Shown here piece by piece: positions 48,501 through 57,893 of a stretch of DNA of 64,000 bases (positions are counted from its first letter, which is position 1; each line of letters opens with the position of its first letter). The notes beneath the pieces were generated by a model, which saw nothing but the letters and a program-made list of their open reading frames with translations, made no database searches and was not told where the DNA came from. The translations under genes and the position numbers were made by a program. Source of the stretch: Sarcocystis neurona. Lineage: Eukaryota > Apicomplexa > Conoidasida > Eucoccidiorida > Sarcocystidae. The stretch is from assembly GCA_000727475.1 (NCBI GenBank), contig KL647288.1, positions 9,240,055-9,304,054 on the forward strand, written 5' to 3'.

Positions 48501-50634
48501 AACGGGAGTGTCGACGCGCCGCTTTGTCGCTGCTGCTGTCGGCCACAAGCTTCGCAGTGATACGCAAGAAGTAATAGAGTTGAATGTCCACCTCTACACA
48601 GACAGACCCAAGAAACTACACACGTATATATATACATAGCCCTCAGCAAACAGAGCAACACAGCAGCTCACCACCGTGGAAGAGATAGCATCAGACACGC
48701 AGCTGGGCGGTAGCAGCAGCAGCACTGGTAGTGATGCGCAGTGCAGCAGGCGCGGCTGCGATAGCACCAGCAGCGGCCTCAGCGCTGACACCTCGTGCAA
48801 GGACAATCTGGAGAGCTGCGGCAGCAATTCGGGCAGCGGCACGTCAGCGTTGAGGAGCCGGTAGTGGAGCTAGCAGCAGAGCTTTCGCAGCAGCAGGGAG
48901 GTCACCCCGCAGTGCAACGTTCTGCATGCATCACCACTTCCCCGCGCGTGCAAGCTGTGGGGACCGCAAGCCATCCGCATGTGGCGGTGTGAACATTTTT
49001 CTTCACAGGAGCTCCTCGCAGATCACAGGCAGCTGCTTTCCAGATTTTCCGCCCGGGCAGCCACGCTCCAATCTAGATATCCATGTGAGCATGCAGACAT
49101 GCACACGCGTCAGTCTTCTTCGCGCTCTGGTGCAAGACATGTTCCAGGAGAGGAGGAAAGGCGAAGAGCCATGCGTCCGCGCATGCGTTTGTACACCCGC
49201 GCGTCCACATGGAAGAGCCGCAGATCCGTATACATACACATGTGAAGGGATACTCAAGTGAACGAAACGCCCCAGTACATACAAACGTACGCAGGCACCC
49301 CACACCTACACAGGAGGAAAACAGAGAGGGAGCAACAGAGGCACAAAATGCCTCTGTTACAGTCCACTTCAAGGAGAAAAGCAGCCACGTCTATCTATGC
49401 ATGCGTGGGCGTACACACGGAATCATCTGTCCTCCAGATAGAACAGTCCGCATTAGAGAGAAAGCAGAACCCACATATATACATATATACACACACCAGC
49501 CCTCTCTAGGCAGGGAAGCACGCACATATATACACGTATATACGTAGGTATAACAGGCCGCTCACCTTTATGCACGTGTGTAGATATATATTTCCATATA
49601 TATGTATATACGTATATATAGAGAGTGAAAGAGGGTGAAGAAGAGAGAGACGAATGAATGCAAGCAAGTGCGTACAGACATCCACACGAGTATACCGGTG
49701 AGCAGCTACCCTACACATCCACCTCCGAGAAGAAGAAGAACTGGTGCTTTTTACTGAGGCGGCGCAGCTTCGTTCATACCCGGGCAAGGACCTGCAGCAG
49801 TTGCAGCTGCTGCTGGCGGGAGAGCCGGGCACTGCTGCAGTCTTCGTTGAACTGCTGCAGCAAGGTGGCTGGTCGCGGAGTAGCGGGCGGCGTGTCTCGC
49901 TCCTCGAGCTGCCGCAGCATTTCCTGCAGTTCCTCTACTTCTCGCTCTCCGTCATCTTCCTCCCCCCCGCCGCTTCTGCTGGCGTTGGAAGCGGCTCGCT
50001 GCCGCTGCGCTTGTCGCCGCGCTGCTGCTGCTGCAGCGTTAACACTGGCTCGCAGCTGCTGCAACCTCTGCAGCCAGTCTTCCTCCTCTTCCTCCTCCCG
50101 ACAGCTCTCTTTCCGCGTTTCATCGCTGCCCGTCTTCCCTTGGCTCTCGTTGCTGCCTTTGGACCCCGTGCTGCTGCTGCTGCCGCCGCTAGTGCTCTTC
50201 CTGCAGTTGGCGCCTTTGCCTTTGGTTCTCTTACTGCCGCTGCTTCTGCTGGTGCTTCGTTCCGTCGGCTGCGGCTGCTGCTCGCCTTGCGCTCGCACTG
50301 CCGTCCCGCTAAACGCGCGAGGCCGCATCTGTGGGAGCCTCCGCCCTGGAGCTGTTGTAGAGTGTGCGCTGCTCAGAGGAGAAAGTAGAGCTGAGGAAGC
50401 AGCAGACGCCCCGCGTGAGGCCAGAGCATAGGGCAGCAATGTTCCTACGCCTAGCGGCTGCACGTTCTTCGTGGATTGCTGCTTTCGCGGTAGCTGCGTT
50501 AGGGTACGTGTGTCGGGGTGCCTCGTGACGGGGCGATGCCAGCAGCAGCCCAACGCTGCCACAGACGCACCAAGAGCAGCACCTGCTGTGTGCCTGGCCG
50601 GAGGCACCGCCGCAGCCATCGTAGCTGCCTTCAT
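42159..50634 (-). CDS. Helical-repeat protein with C-terminal RAP-like domain, multi-exon
   Basis: Large minus-strand gene. Exons with good splice sites: 50634-49780, 48869-48672, 48591-~48018, 46953-46703, 45719-45577, 45497-45429, 45054-44800, 44603-44045, 43931-43843, 43764-~43600 and a last exon ~42715-42159. Phases agree from exon 1 to 3 and from 45719 to 43764; exons at 48.0-47.0, 46.7-45.7 and 43.6-42.7 kb are not resolved. Exon 1 is Ser/Ala/Arg-rich, as in organelle-targeting leaders. The middle is Leu-rich helical repeats (LPELLPQLSRLSLHEVSALR, LKLVEISLRLDFPLTYSQL, LYVLRAIRKALQACDFHL). The C-terminus, KRRLQHLEALGWWVSICN then W, matches the end of RAP domains found in FASTK-like and apicomplexan organellar RNA-binding proteins; an Ala-rich tract of about 110 residues precedes it. 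Likely role: mitochondrial or apicoplast RNA binding (inference). Confidence 0.65.
45511..45539. repeat. CA microsatellite at an intron end of the RAP gene
   Basis: (CA)n on the plus strand, so (TG)n in the RAP transcript. It ends about a dozen bases before the acceptor of the 69-nt exon 45497-45429, where a pyrimidine tract would normally be. Confidence 0.9.
47144..47166. repeat. TA microsatellite within the RAP gene
   Basis: (TA)n tract lying between resolved coding segments of the minus-strand RAP gene, therefore almost certainly intronic. Confidence 0.85.
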
Positions 50635-52114
50635 ATGTTTCCCAGTCACGTCTGTTGCAGTGGTAGGAAGGAGTGCGAAGGTACGAAGTGGAGACGAAGA
50701 GCAGCAGAATAGCACCGCCGCCGATTGCCGGCTGCTGCTGCGCCTCGGCTGCGGCTGCAGACCTCACGTCCCTGCAGCTGGTTCGTCACTGCCTCCCGTG
50801 CTGCGGCTGCTGTAGCAGTTCGAGTAACAGCGTTCCGGTGCGGCTCCTCGTATTTATGCAGGTCTCCTGGGTGCTGCTACAGCCTCGTTAGCCAGGTATC
50901 GCAATGCCTGTCACTATACCGAGTGTCGCTGCTAGAGCCTGCAGTAGCTACTGCTCAACAGGCAGATGGAAACGCTCCCGCTGCTCCTGCTGCGGGGGCG
51001 CGTATTTGCTGCTACTGCAAGCATGCAGCACCCCCTGCTGTTGCTGAGGATGCTGCTGCTGCTGTCCTAACGGGGACAAAACCGCAGAAACTTCTCATCA
51101 ACGCTTCGTCTGAGGAGATACGACTTGATGCCGGATGCTGCAGCACCTGGCTGCAGGTATGGCAGCGGTGCAGACGGCAGGAAGGAGTGGTGTCTCTTAC
51201 GTATGCGGGCAGCAGAGTTGAACGTGGTAGGGAGTGTGCCGATCGTAACAGAGGAAACTCGCAGACGGGCAACACAACGGGCTTGCCGTAACGGAGCGGA
51301 CGTGACACATAGCATCAAAAGCAGCAGCAGCACCTGCAGTCCCACGGCACAGGTCGCAGTGCTACTTTGCGAACGACAGTGGAAATGAACGATCGCAATC
51401 AAAGCAGATGTGAATGCTGAGGTCCAGAACAAGGCCTGCACGTGCGCTACTGGGGCGGGAGCTGCACGTGGTGGCGCTGTGGCTGGCGGAGCGTCCGCTA
51501 GTGGAGCTGCTGTTGTTGTGAGGTTTCCACCGGCAGAGTTTCCCACACACACGAGCCGATTCAGTCAAGGAAGCGACACGTAGGAGTAACAGACCTGGTC
51601 TACGCTGTTCCTTGGTTGCCTCTCACATCAGCTATATGCAGCTTGAATTACCTCCTTCTGGCTGCTGTTGCCGTCTGGGGCCGCAGCTGCTGGTATAGCT
51701 GCTCGCGTAGCAGCAGCCGTTCATGGAAGAACCATGCACAGCACGCATTCTGACTGCAGCAGCAGCTGCTGCTCCTGCCGGTTAGGTAGCGTTGCTGCTG
51801 CAGACTTACGCGTGGCCGTTCTTCCACGGCCTCCCTGCTGCGGCCGCAGAGCAGCCGAAGTCGGCCGTGTATTTGCAGCTTAGCTCACGGGAACACCTGC
51901 AACGTCCGTGTGTGCAGAAAGGGCAACTGTTTACGCTGGGCAGCAACAATCAGAGAAACGAATATCGCCGCGAAAGAAGCGCGTCGACAGTGCGCTGCAA
52001 GGAAACGCCGTTGGTCAGCCCCATTTGCAGCGTCCCCGCCGCGCATGCAGCAGCCCTTCCTGCACACCACGGACGCTTCACGCGGACTCCTTTTCCATTC
52101 TTTTCTCCCATCAC
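50635..52114. other. Intergenic or unresolved interval between divergent genes
   Basis: Contains CTG/CAG clusters. The minus strand at 51067-51552 is open (161 codons, first codon GTG) and includes a plausible segment (RKRHHSFLPSAPLPYLQPG), so it may be an upstream exon of the RAP gene. The plus strand at 51075-51291 is also open (KPQKLLINASSEEIRLDAG). Neither is supported by matching splice phases. Confidence 0.35.
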
Positions 52115-52396
52115 ATGTCTTTTCCGTCGATGAACTTCGGAGGCATGTCTTCGTTTCAACATAGCATTTTGTGGCTGCATTTACTCACCTGCGTACTGCT
52201 ACCGTGTACGTCTTCTGCGGCAGACTACGGACGAGGCACCAGGAGCCACAGCAGGAACACCGGCGAAGCCGTACACCCACAGCAAGCCATTGCCTGCTGC
52301 AAGCGAACAGCGAAGTCTTGCTGCTGCTGCTGTACCAGCAGCAGCACAAAGCTGGAGCACCCGCAACAGCAGGCCACCGGCGACCCTCCGCGGTAG
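52115..52396 (+). CDS. Possible first exon encoding a signal peptide
   Basis: ATG at 52115 (alternatives at 52130 and 52145) begins a frame whose early residues form a classical signal sequence: SSFQHSILWLHLLTCVLLPC then TSSA before a likely cleavage site, followed by a hydrophilic Arg/Ser/His segment. The frame continues to 52396 but the true exon probably ends earlier at an unassigned donor. It lies upstream of and in the same orientation as the HSP20-like gene and could be its first exon, which would route that protein into the secretory system or apicoplast; this link is speculative. Confidence 0.35.
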   Translation: MSFPSMNFGGMSSFQHSILWLHLLTCVLLPCTSSAADYGRGTRSHSRNTGEAVHPQQAIACCKRTAKSCCCCCTSSSTKLEHPQQQATGDPPR

Positions 52397-53191
52397 AACC
52401 GCAGTCGCGTCCAAGGGTAGAGAGCGCCTCCAGCTGCAGAAGCAGCAGAAAATCCTGTCAATGGCGGCGCTTCATTGTCGGGAACAGCACGAGCAGCAGC
52501 AGGAACGGCGGCCGCACCCGCCGGGAGAGGAGCAGCGGCGCTAGCGATCGCACACAGCATACGCAAGGGCAACGCCATGTGCTTTTCCTGCAGGACCAGC
52601 CCTAGCAGCACTTGGGGGACGAGGAGCAGCAGCAGCCTTCGGTAGTAACTACGTGAGTAGGACGCTTCAGCTGATACTCGCGGGAGGCAGAGGCCTGCGA
52701 CAACGGTGACGCTGCCCCAGTGGAGTTAGTATAAAGCTCTCAGAGCCGAGGAAAGGTGCCAGAGGCGAAGGTGTGCCACAACAACCGCGAGGAATGCGGC
52801 GAGCAAAAAAATGAAAGAGCAAGCAGCGCAGTGGCCGTAGAAACGGACACACACGCGTCTGGAGCAGGAGTAGACAGAGGGAAGGAGCGATGGCACCAGC
52901 GACAGAGCAGAGCGCGGAGCTTCAGGCGCAGCGAGTTTCCTGCGAAGCCGCTGCAGTCGCAGCAGCAGCAGTGGTCTAAAATTCTCCTACATGCAGGATC
53001 AGCTCGCTCAGACGCCTTGCCCGGTGTCACTCTCTCTCAAAGCCGCAGCAGTCGCTCGAAGAGAAAGCGAACAGCAGCTAGTGGTGCAGCAGCCGCAGAA
53101 GCAGCAGGTGACGAGGGGAATCTGCTTTAACAAAACCCCAGCAGGGAGACGGGCAGGCGGACGTTGACGCCCGGGTCCGACGCCTGAAGAA

Positions 53192-56100
53192 ATGCATGCA
53201 GCGAACCCATCTTCCCTCTACACTGCTGCCTCCGCTGCTCCCGTTGCAGCTCTCTCCTTTGCTACTGCTGCTGCAGCGCCCGTGTCTGGTGCTGCGGAGG
53301 CAAGCCTTCGCGGCGCCACACTCGCTGCTGCAGTTGCTGCTTGCACTCCTGCTGCTCCTTTCCTCGTGCAGGCAGACTACTTTCCTGTTGCTGCGGTTCG
53401 CTTTCGCAACGTGAAGTCCATCTCTTTGGCCCATCCAGCCTCTTCCCGGTTACCGCCGCTTCTGCAGCTGCAGGGGCTGCTGGCGCTGATCCTGCTGCTT
53501 CTTTCTGTTGCTGGCAGTTTAGCGACTACTCAACGGGTGCAGCCGCAGCGACTTTCTCTCACGCGGACGCCTGACAGCCTTCACGCTTCCGCTGCTGCCG
53601 CAGCATCAGATGCTGCTGCACCGGGCCTTCCCCGAGGGCCACTTGCTTGTCGTTCTGCTTCTTGTCCATTTCTTGCTGCTATTCCTGGTGCTGTCCTTCC
53701 TATTGCTGCTGCTATTGCTGCCCCAACATCCCGCTCATCTGCCACCGCTCCGCGGTCTGTCGCTTTGTTCGCTGCTGCGTGCCCTACGAGAGCAACTGCT
53801 GCTCCTCCTGCTGCTACCCTCTTGCCTCCTGTTACTGGTTCCTTCGCTGTTACAGCTCCCTTCCCACCTGCTGCTGCCTCAGCAGCACGCCCCAGTATCG
53901 TAACCGCGCTCGATCCACTGTCTTCCGCTCACGGTGCTGCTGCCCCCTGGCTTCCTGTTTTCGCGCTCGGACTGGCAGCATCTGCTGCGACGCTTGAAGC
54001 CGAGGATGCATCAGCAGCATCTCTGTTTCGCTACCCTCTTGCTGCTGCTTTCTCCGGACCGTGCACCTGCCAGAGGCCTCGACACGGCAGCATCTGCTGC
54101 GCGTCATTTGAAAATTTGTGGAGCACCGGTGCGGGTAGCAGCAAAAGCTGCAGCAGCAGCAAAGTGACAACCAGTTCCTTAGAGAATTCAGACAAAGAGG
54201 AAGACAGCAGCAAGACCTGCGACAGACACTGCAGCAGGCGGCGCAGCAGAAGGCAACCCCTGGCGAGTTATGACACCCCACGCCTTTGTAGGATCCAGAA
54301 TCTACGTGCAGCTGGAAGAGGCAACACGGGAGAAACAAGAAAGGGCAGCAGCAACGACTACTGCAACGTCGGCAATGGCAGCAACCACTACAGCCGCAAC
54401 AGGGATGCCAGCAGCCTCCGGAGCAAGTCAAAGTCGGTCTGCCCTTTCACTGCCAAGCAGCAGAGGCATCTGACGGCTGTCGCCGTTGATCCGGCCGATG
54501 CAGCCGGTACTGGTGGTGCTGCTGCTGGTAGTCCCTTAGCCCGCTCCCCAGGTAATCTTGTAACTCCTCTAGTCGCTGCTGCTGCGTCCTATTCTGCCAG
54601 ACGACTGCTATTCTTTGTCGCAGCAGGAGCAGCACCACGACAGAGCAGCCCACGCAACGGGCTTCCTAAGCTTTGCAGCATCAGCAGCAGGAGTGCCGCC
54701 TGCTCGACGCAACGCAGGAGCAGGACGTCGTGGGGACGACTGCGCTGCAGCGCTGTGCTGCAGGGCGGCAGCTGTCCACAAATCCTCGTGCAAAGCTGCT
54801 GGGAGGTAGTCGCCAGCAGCAGCAGCCTCCGCACATGCAGCCACAGCAGGAGATGGATCAACACCGGCAACACCAGAAGCTGCAGCAGCAGCAGCCGGGA
54901 CTGCAGGAACAACTGGGATAGCAGAGGTGTAACTTGTTTGTTTGCGACGACACGTACGGGAGTCGCCGTCCCGCCATATGTCGCTGCTTTTGGCAAAGCG
55001 TTCGTTTACACCTTTTTGAAGCCGCTGCGGAAGACCGTGCAGCAGCAGATGCAGCAGCTGAAGAACCGAGAGGCGCAGGGGGAGCAGCAGCAGCAGCAGA
55101 CGCAGCGACCCCAGCGCCGACTACGGCAGAAACAGGACGGGCAACAGGAGCGGCAGCTGCCGGCGGGCGAGGAGGACGAGGAAGATAAGGAGGAGGAGGA
55201 GGACGGGCAGGAACAGGAGGAGCGACAGCAGCAGGGACCTGGGGGAGGGGAGGCGCAGGAGGAGCAGCAGCAGCAGCGAGGAAGGGTGAGGAAGAGTTAC
55301 TTTGCAGAGTTCGACGCAAACTACAGCGAGGAAGAGGAAGCGGCGCGGCTAGAAGAGCTCCGCAGGGCGTACACGGCGGCGGCAGCAGACGAAAGTCGGT
55401 GGGGAGAAAAAGAAGAAGAGGCAGCAGGAGACGCGCCAGGGAGACTTGCTGAAGAAGCAACGACGTCTCACGGCGGGCGGAAGCTGCGCCTGCCTGTGGG
55501 GCGTCCACCGAGACGTGCGGCTGCTGCGCCGCTGTCGCTGATGGGGGACTGGCTGCTGCTGCAGGCGATGGATCGACAGCGACAGCAGAGTCTCAGCAGC
55601 CTAGCGTTCGATTCGGAAGCGATAGATATCAAAGCTGCAGAGAACTGCGGAGCGGCGAACGTAGATGATACGTGCGGAGAAGCTCTGCCAGATACTCTGG
55701 CTGCTGCCGCGGCGGCGCAGACCGATACCAACGCTGGCGGCCTTGCATACGCACCTGCAGCTGAGGAAGACGTCAATGCCCGCATCAATATGGCCATTCT
55801 CAATCGCAGACGAAGCAGCAGCAGCGGCAACCAGGACTGCAGCAGCACGAATGGTAGCGCCAGCCGCAACACGTGTGATGGCTGCACCCGTGGCAGCAGT
55901 AGCAGCACCGGCGCTAGTCGCCATACCGCAGGTGCATCCCTCAGGTTTGCAAGCGACTGTCGTAGTGCTGCTGCTGCTGCTGCCGCTGCTGGGTCCGAAG
56001 GAGACACGGCAGTGGGTGCAGCCGCAGCGGGACAAGGAGACGAGACAGCTGAGAGCGAAGGTGCAGTGTGGGGAGAGGGATTCGAAAATTATATACAGAC

Positions 56101-56521
56101 GCTAGACGAGACATCGCAAAGAGGAGGAGGGGTAGCGATGGAACTCTGGCTGCCTGGCGTACGTGCAAATGATATTCGCGTGGAGCTGCGTCTTGTGGGG
56201 CGAGAGGAGTACTTCAGCTCTAATCCCGGCAGCAGCTGCAGCAACAGCAGCAGCGACAGCTGCGGCAACACCGCTGGCAGCAAGAGCAACAGCGGTGTAG
56301 GCAGCAATGGCGGCAGCAGCGACGGCGAGGGGGAGGGCCCCCGCTGGGAATTGGACGAGGAGTTCGTCTTGAAAGAGAAAGTCGAGAGCGTGGAGGAGCG
56401 AAGGTTTTCGAAAGAGAAGAAACGCTGGATTCCGACGCTGTTGCCGATGCTCGTGGTCAACGCACCGAAGAGCAGAGCCGTGCTTCGCTGGGAGATAGAA
56501 ACCTTTGTGAGCATGACATGA
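53192..56521 (+). CDS. Low-complexity protein ending in an HSP20/alpha-crystallin-like domain
   Basis: The last exon (about 54940-56521, stop TGA) is secure: it begins VAVPPYVAAFGKAFVYTFLK, passes through Gln/Glu-rich and Ala/Ser-rich tracts and ends in a small-HSP-like fold. MELWLPGVRANDIRVEL matches the beta-strand block with LPGV, and LLPMLVVNAPK matches the closing G-x-L-x-V-x-x-PK type strand; a Ser/Asn/Gly run of about 40 residues sits between them. Small HSPs are ATP-independent chaperones. Upstream, one frame is open from 53192, but better sequence appears in other frames: 53979-54134 (HLLRRLKPRMHQQHL), 54183-~54440 (NPWRVMTPHAFVGSRIYVQL) and 54681-~54920 (ECRLLDATQEQDVVGTTALQ), each after a good acceptor. 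So the 1,109-codon frame is probably not the protein; introns are short and not fully resolved. Confidence 0.6.
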   Translation: MHAANPSSLYTAASAAPVAALSFATAAAAPVSGAAEASLRGATLAAAVAACTPAAPFLVQADYFPVAAVRFRNVKSISLAHPASSRLPPLLQLQGLLALILLLLSVAGSLATTQRVQPQRLSLTRTPDSLHASAAAAASDAAAPGLPRGPLACRSASCPFLAAIPGAVLPIAAAIAAPTSRSSATAPRSVALFAAACPTRATAAPPAATLLPPVTGSFAVTAPFPPAAASAARPSIVTALDPLSSAHGAAAPWLPVFALGLAASAATLEAEDASAASLFRYPLAAAFSGPCTCQRPRHGSICCASFENLWSTGAGSSKSCSSSKVTTSSLENSDKEEDSSKTCDRHCSRRRSRRQPLASYDTPRLCRIQNLRAAGRGNTGETRKGSSNDYCNVGNGSNHYSRNRDASSLRSKSKSVCPFTAKQQRHLTAVAVDPADAAGTGGAAAGSPLARSPGNLVTPLVAAAASYSARRLLFFVAAGAAPRQSSPRNGLPKLCSISSRSAACSTQRRSRTSWGRLRCSAVLQGGSCPQILVQSCWEVVASSSSLRTCSHSRRWINTGNTRSCSSSSRDCRNNWDSRGVTCLFATTRTGVAVPPYVAAFGKAFVYTFLKPLRKTVQQQMQQLKNREAQGEQQQQQTQRPQRRLRQKQDGQQERQLPAGEEDEEDKEEEEDGQEQEERQQQGPGGGEAQEEQQQQRGRVRKSYFAEFDANYSEEEEAARLEELRRAYTAAAADESRWGEKEEEAAGDAPGRLAEEATTSHGGRKLRLPVGRPPRRAAAAPLSLMGDWLLLQAMDRQRQQSLSSLAFDSEAIDIKAAENCGAANVDDTCGEALPDTLAAAAAAQTDTNAGGLAYAPAAEEDVNARINMAILNRRRSSSSGNQDCSSTNGSASRNTCDGCTRGSSSSTGASRHTAGASLRFASDCRSAAAAAAAAGSEGDTAVGAAAAGQGDETAESEGAVWGEGFENYIQTLDETSQRGGGVAMELWLPGVRANDIRVELRLVGREEYFSSNPGSSCSNSSSDSCGNTAGSKSNSGVGSNGGSSDGEGEGPRWELDEEFVLKEKVESVEERRFSKEKKRWIPTLLPMLVVNAPKSRAVLRWEIETFVSMT

Positions 56522-56813
56522 ATAGCAGCAGCAACAAATGCACGGGAATGTACAGCAATATTCGCAATAGCAGGAAGGCGCGCGCGCAGCAGGGATCTAC
56601 AGTAGCAGCAGCAGTAGGCCGAGACGCGAAGTGACACGCTTGACCGACCGCAGCGGAAAATATGTCGCACACTGACATCTTGCCTGTACACATGAAAACA
56701 TGTGGGGCGGCTGCTGCAGGTAGTGCCGAGGCTGACGCGTTGAACAGCTTGTTGTCTAGCAGGTGCTCTCACGTGCGTGTCCTCCTCTCGTGCCGATGCC
56801 AGTGCTTTTCGCG

Positions 56814-57218
56814 CTACGCGTGGTGCATTTCTTTATGCGGATCGAATGGCGCGCCGGATGATCCAGTCTTCCACTTATACTGCCGCCCATCCTCCTGCTC
56901 TCGCTGCGCCTGCTCTTCCTGCTTCTGACGCTGTCGCTGCTCCTGGGGCTCTCGGGTCCTGCGAATCCTGATTCTCCATGAAAAAGTAGCATTAGTGGCG
57001 CGGCTTACACTACTGCTGCTGCTGTCGCGTCTTACGGAACTTAACTGGCCGGGGCCGCGGCTGCCACTATTTACGCTGCGTCTGCTGTTCATGCGACTGG
57101 TGGAAAATTCCCTGCGGGTGGTGATGGCGTGTACGCTCCTGTTCATCGTATGGCCCTGCAGCGGACGCGACAGCGTCACAACCGCGTCGCCGACTACGCG
57201 TTTATTCAGCGCGCCCAT
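56814..57218 (-). CDS. Small basic protein, possibly mitochondrial, unidentified
   Basis: ATG at 57218 to TAG at 56814, 134 residues in one exon. The first 60 residues are rich in Arg, Ser and Thr and poor in acidic residues (GDAVVTLSRPLQGHTMNRSV, TTRREFSTSR), resembling a mitochondrial presequence. The C-terminal third is Gln/Glu/Arg-rich and ends in a compact motif, YKWKTGSSGAPFDPHKEMHHA-like. No family recognised. It converges with the HSP20-like gene (ending 56521) and is head to head with the gene starting at 57894, leaving about 675 bp that may act as a shared promoter. A GTAAGC inside the ORF could be a donor, so an intron is possible. Confidence 0.5.
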   Translation of the reverse strand: MGALNKRVVGDAVVTLSRPLQGHTMNRSVHAITTRREFSTSRMNSRRSVNSGSRGPGQLSSVRRDSSSSSVSRATNATFSWRIRIRRTREPQEQRQRQKQEEQAQREQEDGRQYKWKTGSSGAPFDPHKEMHHA

Positions 57219-57893
57219 CGTCTTGTCTGGTACGCTTTTGTTGCTGCTACTGTGGCTGCTAGAACTCCGCTAGAGGACTAACGCGAAGACAGGCAATTGC
57301 TGTGGCCATTCAGGACGCTGCCAATGCATGTGTTCCATTTGCTTCTCGTAGCATCAGTGAACAAGGAGTTACTTTCACGGATACGTACGTACACGTATGT
57401 GCACATGCATCCATACGTGGGTACACGTATGCTTTCAAACATTCACACGTAAGTACATACATGTACTTTAATATATACACCCGCAGCTGCCTAGGTATGT
57501 CTCCGTATATATATATATATACACGTGTACGTCAGGATCCGCGATCCCAACTCTCAGGGACAAATAAGTGTAGCCTTCGCCGTATACCTGCGTGTCTCAT
57601 AAGCTACGTGTATGCCTTGCATGCTCTCCGGTGATGACTGGTACGCACGTGCACGTATATATTATATAGGTTTATGCGTACGGCGATCCGTCTGCTTGTG
57701 GCTGTTGTGGAAACACACAGGTAAGACGAGTGTACGCTCCGTAGGCGAGCCCACATTGAATAGACGCTGCAGCAGCCAGAGTGGCAAGGGTGCTCCTGCG
57801 TCTTCCCTGCGACATCTGCCTCTGCTGCTTCTTTTCCATTTCCCTCCACCCACACTTACGAGAGAAGACTACGTCAAAGAGTGCTGCTTTTAG

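Noticed and set aside
53192..56521. Single uninterrupted 1,109-codon protein
   Set aside because: CAG/CTG-rich DNA has few stops in any frame. Better protein-like blocks lie in the other two frames upstream of 54.94 kb, so the continuous frame is unlikely to be the product as a whole.
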